NCBI RefSeq assembly: GCF_029639405.1
Contig: NZ_CP121274.1
Location: 2,852,001 to 2,916,000, forward strand
From: Microbacterium proteolyticum
GTDB lineage: Bacteria > Actinomycetota > Actinomycetes > Actinomycetales > Microbacteriaceae
Reading direction: 5' to 3'
Length of the DNA: 64,000 nucleotides
Shown here: piece after piece, positions 1 to 7,385 of the stretch
Position numbering within the stretch: the first letter of the stretch is position 1
Layout of the letters: each line of letters starts with the position of its first letter
Notes under the pieces: generated by a model
What the model was told of the DNA's origin: nothing
Seen by the model: only the letters and a program-made list of their open reading frames with translations
The model's database searches: none
Program-made: the position numbers and the translations under genes

Positions 1-641
1 CCGGGGAAGAGCCGGTGGTGCCGGCTCCACGACAGCACGTCCATCGAGAGGAGCGGCGCGTCGGCGAGCTGCACGAAGAAGATGCGGTCTCCGGGGATAT
101 CGGCGATCGCGGCGGGATCGTGTCCGCGCGAGAGCATGTGGAACGAGTCGAGGCAGATGCCCACGGCGGGGTGGTCGGCGAGCTCGACGATCCGCCACGC
201 GCGGCGGTAGTCGTCGACGTAGCGTCCCCACGCGAGGGCTTCGAAGGCGATCCGAATGCCGTAGCCCTCCGCCAGCTCGCCGAGTCGCCGCAGCTGGCTC
301 GCCGACACCGCGTCGTCGTCGACGGTCGCGGTGGCGACGTTGCTGCAGCACAGGACCAGGTCCATGCCGAGGCGCCGCATGAGGCGGAACTTCGCCTCCG
401 CGCGCCGCAGCACGGCCGCGAAGGCCTCTTCGTCGACTCCCTCGACGTCGCGCATCGGCTGGTAGAGGTCGAGGCTGAGCCCGAGTCGTGCGGCGAGGGC
501 CGCGATCTCCTCGGGGCTCTCGGGGGCGGCCAGCAGGTCCGGTTCGAAGATCTCGACGCCGTCGAATCCCGCGGCGGCGCAGGCGTGGAGCTTGTCGGCG
601 AGAGTGCCGCTGACGCACACGGTCGCGATCGAGGTCTTCAT
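1..641 (-). CDS. quiC: 3-dehydroshikimate dehydratase (QuiC-like), C-terminal part beyond the window edge
   Basis: The reverse strand from an ATG at 641 stays open to base 1, giving 213 codons of a longer protein. It starts MKTSIATVCVSGTLADKLHA and continues with GFDGVEIFEPDLL, DLVLCCSNV, IAFEALAWGR, GICLDSFHML and IPGDRIFFVQLADAP. This is the TIM-barrel pattern of bacterial 3-dehydroshikimate dehydratases, which convert 3-dehydroshikimate to protocatechuate in quinate/shikimate catabolism. E134, D165 and Q191 sit where the family places three of its four metal ligands; the fourth lies past the edge. In several bacteria this barrel is fused to an HPPD-like domain, which cannot be judged here. 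A TACATT hexamer at 650-655 (reverse strand) lies 8 bases before the start and overlaps the TetR palindrome, so the gene is probably controlled by the divergent regulator. The general sugar isomerase/epimerase superfamily is the alternative, but motif and context agreement is strong. Confidence 0.88.
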   Translation of the reverse strand, partial: MKTSIATVCVSGTLADKLHACAAAGFDGVEIFEPDLLAAPESPEEIAALAARLGLSLDLYQPMRDVEGVDEEAFAAVLRRAEAKFRLMRRLGMDLVLCCSNVATATVDDDAVSASQLRRLGELAEGYGIRIAFEALAWGRYVDDYRRAWRIVELADHPAVGICLDSFHMLSRGHDPAAIADIPGDRIFFVQLADAPLLSMDVLSWSRHHRLFP

Positions 642-650
642 GTGCGCCGA

Positions 651-668
651 ATGTACCAGCCAGTACAT
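651..668. promoter_or_regulatory. Palindromic operator between quiC and the TetR gene
   Basis: The sequence ATGTACCAGCCAGTACAT consists of perfect 6-base arms (ATGTAC / GTACAT) separated by 6 bases. It overlaps the putative -10 of quiC (650-655, reverse) and occupies the -35 region of the TetR gene. A second copy of the same pattern occurs at 1380-1397. It is inferred to be the binding site of the adjacent TetR protein. Confidence 0.8.
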
Positions 669-679
669 AGCCCGTCCAC

Positions 680-685
680 TAGTCT
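680..685 (+). promoter_or_regulatory. -10 element for a leaderless tetR transcript
   Basis: TAGTCT fits the TANNNT actinobacterial -10 pattern and ends 6 bases before the ATG at 692. There is no Shine-Dalgarno sequence between them, so transcription would begin at or next to the start codon. Confidence 0.6.
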
Positions 686-691
686 GGGCCG

Positions 692-1324
692 ATGCCCGAG
701 GTCCGCCGCGACGCCGAGCGCACCCGCGCCGAGCTCCTCGCCGTCGCGACCGAGGTCTTCGCCGAAGACGGCTACTCCGGCGCCCGAGTCGACGAGATCG
801 CCGCGCGCACCCGCACGACCAAGCGGATGATCTACTACTACTTCGGTGGCAAGGAAGGGCTGTATCGCGCCGTCCTCGAAGAGGCCTACCGCGGAATCCG
901 CGAAGCCGAGCGCGGCATCGATGTCGATCACGCCGACCCCGTTCAGGCGGTGCGCGCGCTCGCCGAGGTCACGTTCGACCATCACGTGCAGCACGACGCG
1001 TTCATCCGTCTCGTCGCGATCGAGAACATCCACCGCGGCGATTTCATCCGGCAGATCGACGGACTGCGCGAGGCCTCGAAGCCCGCGAAGGACGTGCTCG
1101 ACGAGATCCTCCAGCGAGGTCGTGCCGCCGGGCTCTTCCGCGACGACGTCGAGGCGATCGACGTGCACCTGGTGATCAGTGCGTACTGCGTGTTCCAGGT
1201 CGCCAATCGGTACACGTTCGGGCACCTCTTCGACGTCGACATGGCCGAGGCCGGGCGTCGCGCCCACCTGCGGTCCGTCATCGGCGACGTCGTCGTCGGG
1301 TGGCTCACCTCCCCCGCCGCCTGA
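692..1324 (+). CDS. TetR-family transcriptional regulator of shikimate catabolism
   Basis: A 210-aa protein with an N-terminal TetR helix-turn-helix at about residues 8-54, including the pattern RVDEIAARTRTTKRMIYYYF followed by GGKEGLYRAVLEEAYR. The rest is a helical ligand-binding domain. It lies between quiC (divergent) and the dehydrogenase/transporter pair (same strand). Matching palindromes sit on both sides of it, so it probably represses both units and releases them on binding a pathway metabolite such as quinate, shikimate, 3-dehydroshikimate or protocatechuate. The ligand cannot be read from sequence. The ATG at 692 is chosen because it fits the TetR domain start and the leaderless spacing to TAGTCT. 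Unlike the LysR-type QsuR of Corynebacterium, this is a TetR protein. Confidence 0.85.
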   Translation: MPEVRRDAERTRAELLAVATEVFAEDGYSGARVDEIAARTRTTKRMIYYYFGGKEGLYRAVLEEAYRGIREAERGIDVDHADPVQAVRALAEVTFDHHVQHDAFIRLVAIENIHRGDFIRQIDGLREASKPAKDVLDEILQRGRAAGLFRDDVEAIDVHLVISAYCVFQVANRYTFGHLFDVDMAEAGRRAHLRSVIGDVVVGWLTSPAA

Positions 1325-1379
1325 AGCCTCGGCATCCACGCATCTGTTGACAGGCGCCGTTCGTCGTGCTTTTCTGTGA

Positions 1380-1397
1380 ACGTACCGGTTAGTACAT
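1380..1397. promoter_or_regulatory. Second TetR-type operator, upstream of the dehydrogenase/transporter operon
   Basis: ACGTACCGGTTAGTACAT repeats the pattern at 651-668: both copies fit A(T/C)GTACC(A/G)G(C/T)(C/T)AGTACAT, with 14 of 18 positions identical. It contains TACATT (1393-1398), a plausible -10, placing the site over the promoter of the gene starting at 1444. Confidence 0.8.
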
Positions 1398-1443
1398 TCG
1401 GCGGTTGCCGAGAACGACCGGGGTCCGGAAACAAAGGAGTACC

Positions 1444-2325
1444 GTGATCGACTCGCACCCCTACCTCGTGGGCCTCATCGGCGCGGGTGTCCTGCCCTCG
1501 CTGACCCCGCCGATGCACATGGCCGAGGCGCGGTCCCTCGGGCTGACCTACGTCTACCGGCCGCTGGACCTCCCCACCCTCGGCATCGACCCCGAGCGCA
1601 TCGGCGACGTGCTCGCCTGGGCGGAGCGGCTGGGTTACGACGCCGTCAACGTCACGCACCCCTGCAAGCAAAGCGTGCTCGCCCACCTCGATCGCATCGA
1701 TCCCGTGGCCGCCGCGCTCGGCGCGGTCAATACCGTGCTATTCACCCCCGCCGGCCGCGTCGGCTACAACACCGACACGACCGGTTTCGCCGCCGCGTTC
1801 GCCGAGGGCCTGCCGGATGCCGCGACCGATCGGGTCGTCCAGCTCGGCGCCGGTGGGGCCGGCTCGGCCGTCGCGGACGCGCTGCTGCGCTCGGGTACGG
1901 CCCACCTCACCGTCGTCGACCTCGACGCGCAGCGCGCGGGTGCCCTCGTCGGCGACCTCGCGGCCCGGCATCCCTCCGCCGTCGTCGCCGCCGCCGCGCC
2001 GGTCGATCTCGCCGCGGTCCTCGGCCGCGCGGACGGTCTCGTGCACTGCACCCCGGTCGGCATGGCGGAGCACCCCGGACTCCCCCTGGATGCCGACCTC
2101 CTGCGACCCGACCTCTGGGTCGCCGACATCGTCTACCGGCCGCTCGACACCGAGCTGCTGATCGCGGCGCGCGAACGCGGCTGCCGCACCCTGAGTGGCG
2201 GACGCATGGCGGTACACCAGGCCGTCGACGCCTTCGCCCTCATCACGGGGACGCGACCCGACCCCGACCGCATGTCCGCGCACTTCCTCGACCTCGTCGC
2301 CGCCGGCGACGTCCTCGCCCGCTAA
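1444..2325 (+). CDS. Quinate/shikimate dehydrogenase, catabolic AroE paralogue
   Basis: This 293-aa NAD(P)-dependent dehydrogenase oxidises shikimate and/or quinate in a degradative route. The GTG at 1444 is chosen because it follows an AAAGGAGT ribosome-binding site. The substrate loop reads S19-L-T21-P-P-M-H. Anabolic AroE normally has SxSPxxH, whereas Corynebacterium-type quinate/shikimate dehydrogenases have SxT, so quinate use is likely. The catalytic lysine is in NVTHPCK (K75), the second acid in NTDTTGF (D111), and the nucleotide loop is GAGGAG (135-140). The gene is in an operon with the transporter 13 bases downstream, under the operator at 1380-1397. A second, canonical aroE lies at 6549-7385 in the biosynthetic operon. 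Cofactor preference is not settled by sequence alone. Confidence 0.85.
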   Translation: MIDSHPYLVGLIGAGVLPSLTPPMHMAEARSLGLTYVYRPLDLPTLGIDPERIGDVLAWAERLGYDAVNVTHPCKQSVLAHLDRIDPVAAALGAVNTVLFTPAGRVGYNTDTTGFAAAFAEGLPDAATDRVVQLGAGGAGSAVADALLRSGTAHLTVVDLDAQRAGALVGDLAARHPSAVVAAAAPVDLAAVLGRADGLVHCTPVGMAEHPGLPLDADLLRPDLWVADIVYRPLDTELLIAARERGCRTLSGGRMAVHQAVDAFALITGTRPDPDRMSAHFLDLVAAGDVLAR

Positions 2326-2338
2326 GGAGCATCCGTTC

Positions 2339-3658
2339 ATGACCACCACCGCAACGACGCGGAAGACTCCCGTGAAGGCCGCAGCCGCGAGCTTCATGGG
2401 CAGCGCCGTGGAGTACTACGACTTCTTCCTGTTCGGCTCGGCGGCCGCGCTGATCTTCCCCACGGTGTTCTTCCCGTCGGGCGACCAGGCGGCCCTGGTG
2501 ATGTCGTTCGCGACCTTCGGTTTCGCGTACGTCGCGCGCCCGGTCGGCGCCGTCATCCTCGGCCACTACGGCGATCGGATCGGTCGGCAGAAGGTGCTGA
2601 TGTTCACCCTTCTGCTGATGGGTCTGTCGACCTTCATCATCGGATGCCTTCCCGGCTTCGCCCAGATCGGGTGGTTCGCGCCGGCGCTCCTCGTCATCTG
2701 CCGCCTGATGCAGGGTCTCTCGGCGGCCGGTGAGCAGGCCGGAGCCTCCTCGCTCACCCTTGAGCACGCTCCCGAGAACCGTCGTTCGTTCTTCACCTCG
2801 TGGACGCTCACGGGCACGCAGGGCGGCCAGATCCTTGCCGCGCTCATCTTCATCCCCGTCGTGGCCTTGCCGGACGAGATCAAGTTCAGCTGGGGCTGGC
2901 GCGTGCCGTTCTGGCTCAGCGCGCTCGTCGTGATCGTGGCGTTCTTCATCCGTCGGAGCCTCCACGAGACCCCCGAGTTCGAGCAGGCGAAGGCGACCGG
3001 TCAGATCGCCCGGATGCCGCTCATCCCCCTGCTGCGCGACCACTGGCGCGACGTGATCCGCGTGATCTGCTGCGCGTTCATCGCCGCCGTCTCGACCGTG
3101 TTCGGCACGCTCGCCATCGCGTACGGCAAGGCGCAGGGACTCGACGCGAGCGTCACCCTGTGGCTCGTGGTCGTGGCCAACATCGTGGCCCTCGGCACCC
3201 AGCCCCTCTTCGGGCGTCTCGCCGACCGCATCGGACGCAAGCCCGTGTTCATCTACGGCGCCCTGTCGTCGGCGGTCTTCATGCCCTTCTACATCCTGTC
3301 GATGGGCAAGGGGAACGACCTGATCACCTTCGGTCTGGCGATCCTGACCTTCTCGTTCGGGTACGCCGCCGCGAACGCGGTCTGGCCCTCGTTCTACGGC
3401 GAGATGTTCAGCACCCGGGTGCGGTTCTCCGGCATGGCGATCGGCACGCAGCTCGGCTTCCTCATGGCCGGATTCGCGCCCAGCATCGTCGCGGCCCTCG
3501 GCGGCAGCGGCGAGAACGGCTGGATCGTCATCAGCGTCTTCACCGCGGTGATCGCGGTCATCGCGTCGGTGAGCGCGCTCACCGCCCGCGAGACGAAGGA
3601 CGTCCCCACGGCGCGCCTGGGCCAGGCCGCCGAGGAACGCGTCCCCGCGACCGTCTGA
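2339..3658 (+). CDS. MFS transporter of the metabolite:H+ symporter type, probable shikimate/quinate importer
   Basis: A 439-aa membrane protein of the major facilitator superfamily, MHS branch (ShiA/KgtP-like). The family hallmark FMGSAVEYYDFFLFGSAAAL is at the N-terminus. Motif A is seen twice: GHYGDRIGRQKVL after helix 2 and GRLADRIGRKPVF between the two halves. RLMQGLSAAGEQAGAS follows in the first half. Twelve hydrophobic stretches are expected from the length and pattern. The ATG at 2339 follows AAGGAG at 2324-2329. Position directly behind the dehydrogenase suggests uptake of shikimate, quinate or a related hydroaromatic acid by proton symport. The exact substrate is inference. Confidence 0.85.
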   Translation: MTTTATTRKTPVKAAAASFMGSAVEYYDFFLFGSAAALIFPTVFFPSGDQAALVMSFATFGFAYVARPVGAVILGHYGDRIGRQKVLMFTLLLMGLSTFIIGCLPGFAQIGWFAPALLVICRLMQGLSAAGEQAGASSLTLEHAPENRRSFFTSWTLTGTQGGQILAALIFIPVVALPDEIKFSWGWRVPFWLSALVVIVAFFIRRSLHETPEFEQAKATGQIARMPLIPLLRDHWRDVIRVICCAFIAAVSTVFGTLAIAYGKAQGLDASVTLWLVVVANIVALGTQPLFGRLADRIGRKPVFIYGALSSAVFMPFYILSMGKGNDLITFGLAILTFSFGYAAANAVWPSFYGEMFSTRVRFSGMAIGTQLGFLMAGFAPSIVAALGGSGENGWIVISVFTAVIAVIASVSALTARETKDVPTARLGQAAEERVPATV

Positions 3659-3668
3659 TCCCGCAACG

Positions 3669-3710
3669 CCGGAACGGCCCCGTCTCCCGAGGGAGGCGGG
3701 GCCGTTCCGG
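3669..3710. terminator. Bidirectional hairpin terminator between the transporter and aroB
   Basis: CCGGAACGGCCCCG pairs with CGGGGCCGTTCCGG around an inner CTCCC/GGGAG stem. It lies between two convergent genes and can serve both strands. No long T-run follows, as is usual at high GC. Confidence 0.8.
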
Positions 3711-3721
3711 TGTCCGCGGGC

Positions 3722-4798
3722 CTACGCCCCGACCTCCTGGTACGCCGCGAACAGCAGCGACTCGTCGGGGGCCTGCAGCACGGTCGGGCGGGCGAGGTCG
3801 TCGAGCACGATGAAGCGCAGCATGCTGCCGCGGGTCTTCTTGTCGCGCTGCATCGTGGCCTTGAGCGTCTGGAACGCCCCGGCGCGGTAGGTCGTCGGCA
3901 GTCCGAGGGACTCGAGGACCGTCCGGTGGCGCTGGGCCACGTCGTCGGACAGGCGTCCCGCCAGGCGCGACAGCTCGGCGGCGAACACCATGCCGACCGA
4001 GATCGCGGCGCCGTGGCGCCAGCGGTACCGTTCGGCGTGCTCGATGGCGTGACCGAGGGTGTGACCGTAGTTCAGGACTTCGCGCAGGCCCGCCTCGCGC
4101 AGGTCCTCCCCCACGACGCGCGCCTTCATGTCGATCGCGAGCTCGATGCAGCGGCGGAACGCGTCGCCCCGCGGGTCGACGATCCCCGACGGGTCGGCCT
4201 CGATGAGGTCGAGGATCTCCGGATGCCAGATGAACCCGGCCTTCACGACCTCGGCGAAGCCCGCGGTGGCCTCGTTCTTCGAGAGGGTCTCGAGCAGGTC
4301 GAGATCGCAGACGACGGCGTGAGGAGGCCAGAACGCGCCCACGAGGTTCTTGCCCTCGGCGGTGTTGACGCCCGTCTTGCCGCCCACGGCGGCGTCGACC
4401 ATCGCGAGGACCGTCGTCGGCACCTGCACCACCGCGACGCCCCGCAGCCACGTCGCAGCGACGAAACCGGCGAGGTCGGTGACCGATCCGCCGCCGAAAC
4501 CGATGACGGCATCCGTGCGCGTGAAGTCGGCCTGTCCCATGACCTGCCAGCAGAAGGCGGCGACCTCGATGCGCTTGCCCGCCTCGGCATCGGGGATCTC
4601 GGCGAGCAGCACCTGTCGGTCGCCCACGAGCTGTGCGCGCAGCGCCTCGGCCTGAGCCGCGAGCGTCGGCGGGTGCACGATCAAGACCTTCTGCGCGGCC
4701 GCGGGGAGCTTCTCACCGAGCGTGGCCAGCAGGCCGCGTCCGATCGTGATGTCGTAGCCCGGGTCGCCGGCGACGGTGATGGTCGTGGTGTCGGTCAT
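3722..4798 (-). CDS. aroB: 3-dehydroquinate synthase
   Basis: A 358-aa cytoplasmic enzyme of normal family length that cyclises DAHP to 3-dehydroquinate, step two of the shikimate pathway. Visible family blocks are VIGFGGGSVTDLAGFVAAT (dinucleotide and metal region), VQVPTTVLAMVDAAVGGKTG, NLVGAFWPP, the metal-binding EVLNYGHTLGHAIE and the later RDKKTRGSMLRF. It is the last gene of the aroE-aroC-aroK-aroB group. Its ATG (4796-4798) overlaps the aroK stop codon as ATGA, so the two are translationally coupled. No aroQ/aroD dehydratase gene lies in this cluster, so that step is encoded elsewhere. Confidence 0.97.
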   Translation of the reverse strand: MTDTTTITVAGDPGYDITIGRGLLATLGEKLPAAAQKVLIVHPPTLAAQAEALRAQLVGDRQVLLAEIPDAEAGKRIEVAAFCWQVMGQADFTRTDAVIGFGGGSVTDLAGFVAATWLRGVAVVQVPTTVLAMVDAAVGGKTGVNTAEGKNLVGAFWPPHAVVCDLDLLETLSKNEATAGFAEVVKAGFIWHPEILDLIEADPSGIVDPRGDAFRRCIELAIDMKARVVGEDLREAGLREVLNYGHTLGHAIEHAERYRWRHGAAISVGMVFAAELSRLAGRLSDDVAQRHRTVLESLGLPTTYRAGAFQTLKATMQRDKKTRGSMLRFIVLDDLARPTVLQAPDESLLFAAYQEVGA

Positions 4799-5331
4799 GG
4801 GGTCTCCTGGGCCGGGACGGGGCGCGCCCAGGCCACGATGTCGTCGACCACGCGGGCCAGCGGGCCCGAGGACGTGTCGAAAGCGATGTCGGCGGCCGCC
4901 TCGTAGATCGGTCGCCGTTCTTCGTAGATTCGGAGCCAGCGCTCCGCCGGATCCTCGCCGCCCAGCAGGGGGCGTTCGTCTCCGTGGATCCGGGATGCCA
5001 CGACGTGCGGCGCCACGGTCAGCAGCACCACGCGATGCTGCGTCAGGCGCTCGCGCGTGACCGGGTCGAGCACCGCTCCCCCGCCGAGCGCGACGACACC
5101 GCCCCGCTCGAGCGCCTCGGCGACGGCATCCCGTTCCACCGCGCGGAAGTGCGCCTCGCCGTGGGCGAGGAAGAGATCGCGGATCGGGCCGTGGTCGCGC
5201 ACGACGATCTTGTCGGTGTCGCTGAACGTCTCACCGAGGGCACGCGCGACGCGCCGCCCGACGCTCGTCTTGCCCGCCCCCATCGGTCCGATGAGCACGA
5301 GCGCGCCGCGGCCCGCCTCAGCCGAGGTCAT
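4795..5331 (-). CDS. aroK: Shikimate kinase
   Basis: A 178-aa P-loop kinase that phosphorylates shikimate with ATP. The Walker A motif [11 protein letters not shown] starts around residue 14. The DTD of the shikimate-binding motif follows in [20 protein letters not shown] is the second substrate motif, and DERPLLGG forms the lid with its arginine. The ATG at 5331 gives the usual kinase N-terminus; further upstream the frame runs into aroC and lacks conservation. The 5' end overlaps the aroC stop by 14 bases and the 3' end overlaps the aroB start by 4. Confidence 0.96.
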   Translation of the reverse strand: MTSAEAGRGALVLIGPMGAGKTSVGRRVARALGETFSDTDKIVVRDHGPIRDLFLAHGEAHFRAVERDAVAEALERGGVVALGGGAVLDPVTRERLTQHRVVLLTVAPHVVASRIHGDERPLLGGEDPAERWLRIYEERRPIYEAAADIAFDTSSGPLARVVDDIVAWARPVPAQETP

Positions 5332-6544
5332 GCGCGAGCAACGCCGCGTCGGAGGCGTCGGTGGTGCGCAGCGTCTCGGGCAGGTGCGCGAGGTACGCCT
5401 CGAGGTTGCGGCGGGTCTCGGCGACGTTGTCGCCGCCGAACTTCTCCAGGACCGCGTCGGCCAGCGTGACCGCGACCATCGCTTCGGCCACGACACCCGC
5501 GGCAGGGACCGCGCACACGTCGGAGCGCTGGTGGTGCGCGGCGGCCGTGTCGCCCGTGGCGACGTCGACGGTCCGGAGCGCGTGCGGAATCGTGGCGATG
5601 GGCTTCATGCCCGCGCGCACCCGCAGCACGGTGCCGGTCGACATGCCGCCCTCGGTGCCGCCCGCGCGGTCGGAGGAACGGGTGATGCCGTCTCCGGTCG
5701 CGAACAGCTCGTCGTGCGCCTGCGAGCCGCGGCGGGTCGTGGTGAGGAAGCCGTCGCCGACCTCGACCCCCTTGATCGCCTGGATGCTCATCAGGGCCTG
5801 GGCGAGCTTGGCATCCAGTCGACGATCCCACTGCACGTGCGAGCCGAGCCCCGGCGGCAGGCCGTACGCGAGCACCTCGACGATACCGCCGAGCGTGTCG
5901 CCGGCCTTCTTCGCGTCGTCGACCTCGGCGACCATCGCGGCGGAGGTCTCGGGGTCGAAGCAGCGCAGCGGATCGGCGTCGAGGAGGTCGACGTCGTCGG
6001 GCGTCGGCAGCGCCGCACCCTCGGGCACGCGCACCGGGCCGATGGAGAGCGTGTGGCTGACGAGTCGGATGCCGAGCTCGCCGAGGAACGCGCGCGCGAC
6101 GGCGCCGAGCGCGACGCGGGCCGCGGTCTCGCGGGCGGACGCGCGCTCGAGGATCGGTCGCGCCTCGTCGAAGCCGTACTTCTGCATGCCGACGAGGTCG
6201 GCGTGACCCGGGCGGGGACGCGTGAGCGCCGCACCGCGACCGCGCGAACGGTCGGACAGCTCGACCGGCTCGGGGCTCATGACCTCGACCCACTTCGGCC
6301 ACTCGGTGTTGCCGATGCGCAGCGCGATGGGGCTGCCGATCGTGAAACCGTGCACGATGCCGGTCGACAGCGTGAGCTCGTCCTCCTCGAACTTCATGCG
6401 CGAGCCGCGGCCATAGCCGAGCTTGCGCCGGGCCAGGTCCGCGCGGATCTGCGCGGGAGAGATCGGGACGCCGGCCGGCATCCCCTCCATGAGGGCGACC
6501 AGTTCGGGACCGTGGGATTCCCCGGCCGTGAGCACGCGAAGCAT
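5318..6544 (-). CDS. aroC: Chorismate synthase
   Basis: A 408-aa FMN-dependent lyase converting EPSP to chorismate. It begins [21 protein letters not shown] and carries the other family signatures: [48 protein letters not shown], and [10 protein letters not shown] near the end of the core. The start at 6544 follows a GGAGG about 9 bases upstream and sits 4 bases after the aroE stop. It is the fifth-to-last gene in the biosynthetic operon order and is translated together with aroK through an overlap. Confidence 0.97.
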   Translation of the reverse strand: MLRVLTAGESHGPELVALMEGMPAGVPISPAQIRADLARRKLGYGRGSRMKFEEDELTLSTGIVHGFTIGSPIALRIGNTEWPKWVEVMSPEPVELSDRSRGRGAALTRPRPGHADLVGMQKYGFDEARPILERASARETAARVALGAVARAFLGELGIRLVSHTLSIGPVRVPEGAALPTPDDVDLLDADPLRCFDPETSAAMVAEVDDAKKAGDTLGGIVEVLAYGLPPGLGSHVQWDRRLDAKLAQALMSIQAIKGVEVGDGFLTTTRRGSQAHDELFATGDGITRSSDRAGGTEGGMSTGTVLRVRAGMKPIATIPHALRTVDVATGDTAAAHHQRSDVCAVPAAGVVAEAMVAVTLADAVLEKFGGDNVAETRRNLEAYLAHLPETLRTTDASDAALLAHDLG

Positions 6545-6548
6545 GCCC

Positions 6549-7385
6549 CTATCCTCCCACGAGCGCGACACGCATCGCGGCGAGCACGGCGTCCTCGCGC
6601 TCGAGCGGGACCGCGGGGTCCCCGCCCACGAACACCCGCACCTGCAGCAGGGCCTGGTGCAGCAGCATCGGCAGGCCGTTGATCGCCGCGTTCCCCGCCG
6701 CGAGCCACTGCTCGGCGAGCGACGTCGGCCAGTTCCCGTACACGACGTCGACGAGCAGCCCGCCGTTCTCGGCGTAGGGACGGATGCCGGCACCGGCATC
6801 CACTCCCCCGGGCAGCGCCCCGATCGTGACGGCGACCGGGTCCGGCGTGCCGGGGGCGTCGAAAGCGGACGGGACGACCTCGACGCCCACGGACGCCCCG
6901 AGTGCGCGCAACGGCTCCACGGCCTCCGGGCGCCGGGCCACGACCTCGACGCCCGGAGCGCCGAGTTCGGCCAGCGACAGCACGGCGGAGGTCGCGGTCG
7001 CACCCGCGCCGAGGATCCGCGCGGCCCGGGGCCGGGTGACGCCGGCCTCCCGCAGCGCGCGCGCCAGTCCCCCGACGTCGGTGTTGAAGCCGCGTGGCCC
7101 GTCGTCGGTCAGCAGGTAGGTGTTCACCGCGCCTGTGCGCAGCGCCGCGTCGTCGAGCGATGCCGCCGACGTCGCCGCGACGTTCTTCAGCGGCATCGTC
7201 AGCGACAGGCCCCGCCAGGTGGCATCCAGGTTCTCCAGCGCCGCGGGGAACCCCGCCTCGGTGACGCGCTGACGCCCGTACTCCCACGGCAGACCCAGCT
7301 CGCGGTACGCCGCCGCGTGCAGCGCCGGCGACCGCGAGTGGTCGATCGGATCTCCCCAGACGGCGAGCCGGGCCGGGGTCAGCAT
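6549..7385 (-). CDS. aroE: Shikimate dehydrogenase, biosynthetic
   Basis: A 278-aa NADP-dependent enzyme reducing 3-dehydroshikimate to shikimate. The substrate loop is the canonical [13 protein letters not shown] (S-x-S). LSLTMPLKN holds the catalytic lysine, GFNTDVGG the second acid, and LGAGATATS the nucleotide-binding turn. [13 protein letters not shown] is the conserved C-terminal substrate helix. The ATG at 7385 overlaps the mltG stop by 7 bases. Its presence together with the catabolic paralogue at 1444-2325 separates the two functions. Somewhat low-complexity segments in the middle are ordinary for high-GC actinobacteria. Confidence 0.95.
   Translation of the reverse strand: MLTPARLAVWGDPIDHSRSPALHAAAYRELGLPWEYGRQRVTEAGFPAALENLDATWRGLSLTMPLKNVAATSAASLDDAALRTGAVNTYLLTDDGPRGFNTDVGGLARALREAGVTRPRAARILGAGATATSAVLSLAELGAPGVEVVARRPEAVEPLRALGASVGVEVVPSAFDAPGTPDPVAVTIGALPGGVDAGAGIRPYAENGGLLVDVVYGNWPTSLAEQWLAAGNAAINGLPMLLHQALLQVRVFVGGDPAVPLEREDAVLAAMRVALVGG

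Noticed and set aside
1346..1351. TTGACA as the -35 of the dehydrogenase operon
   Set aside because: It is a perfect -35 word but no -10 lies at 16-18 bases; TACATT at 1393 is too far away. It may be chance.
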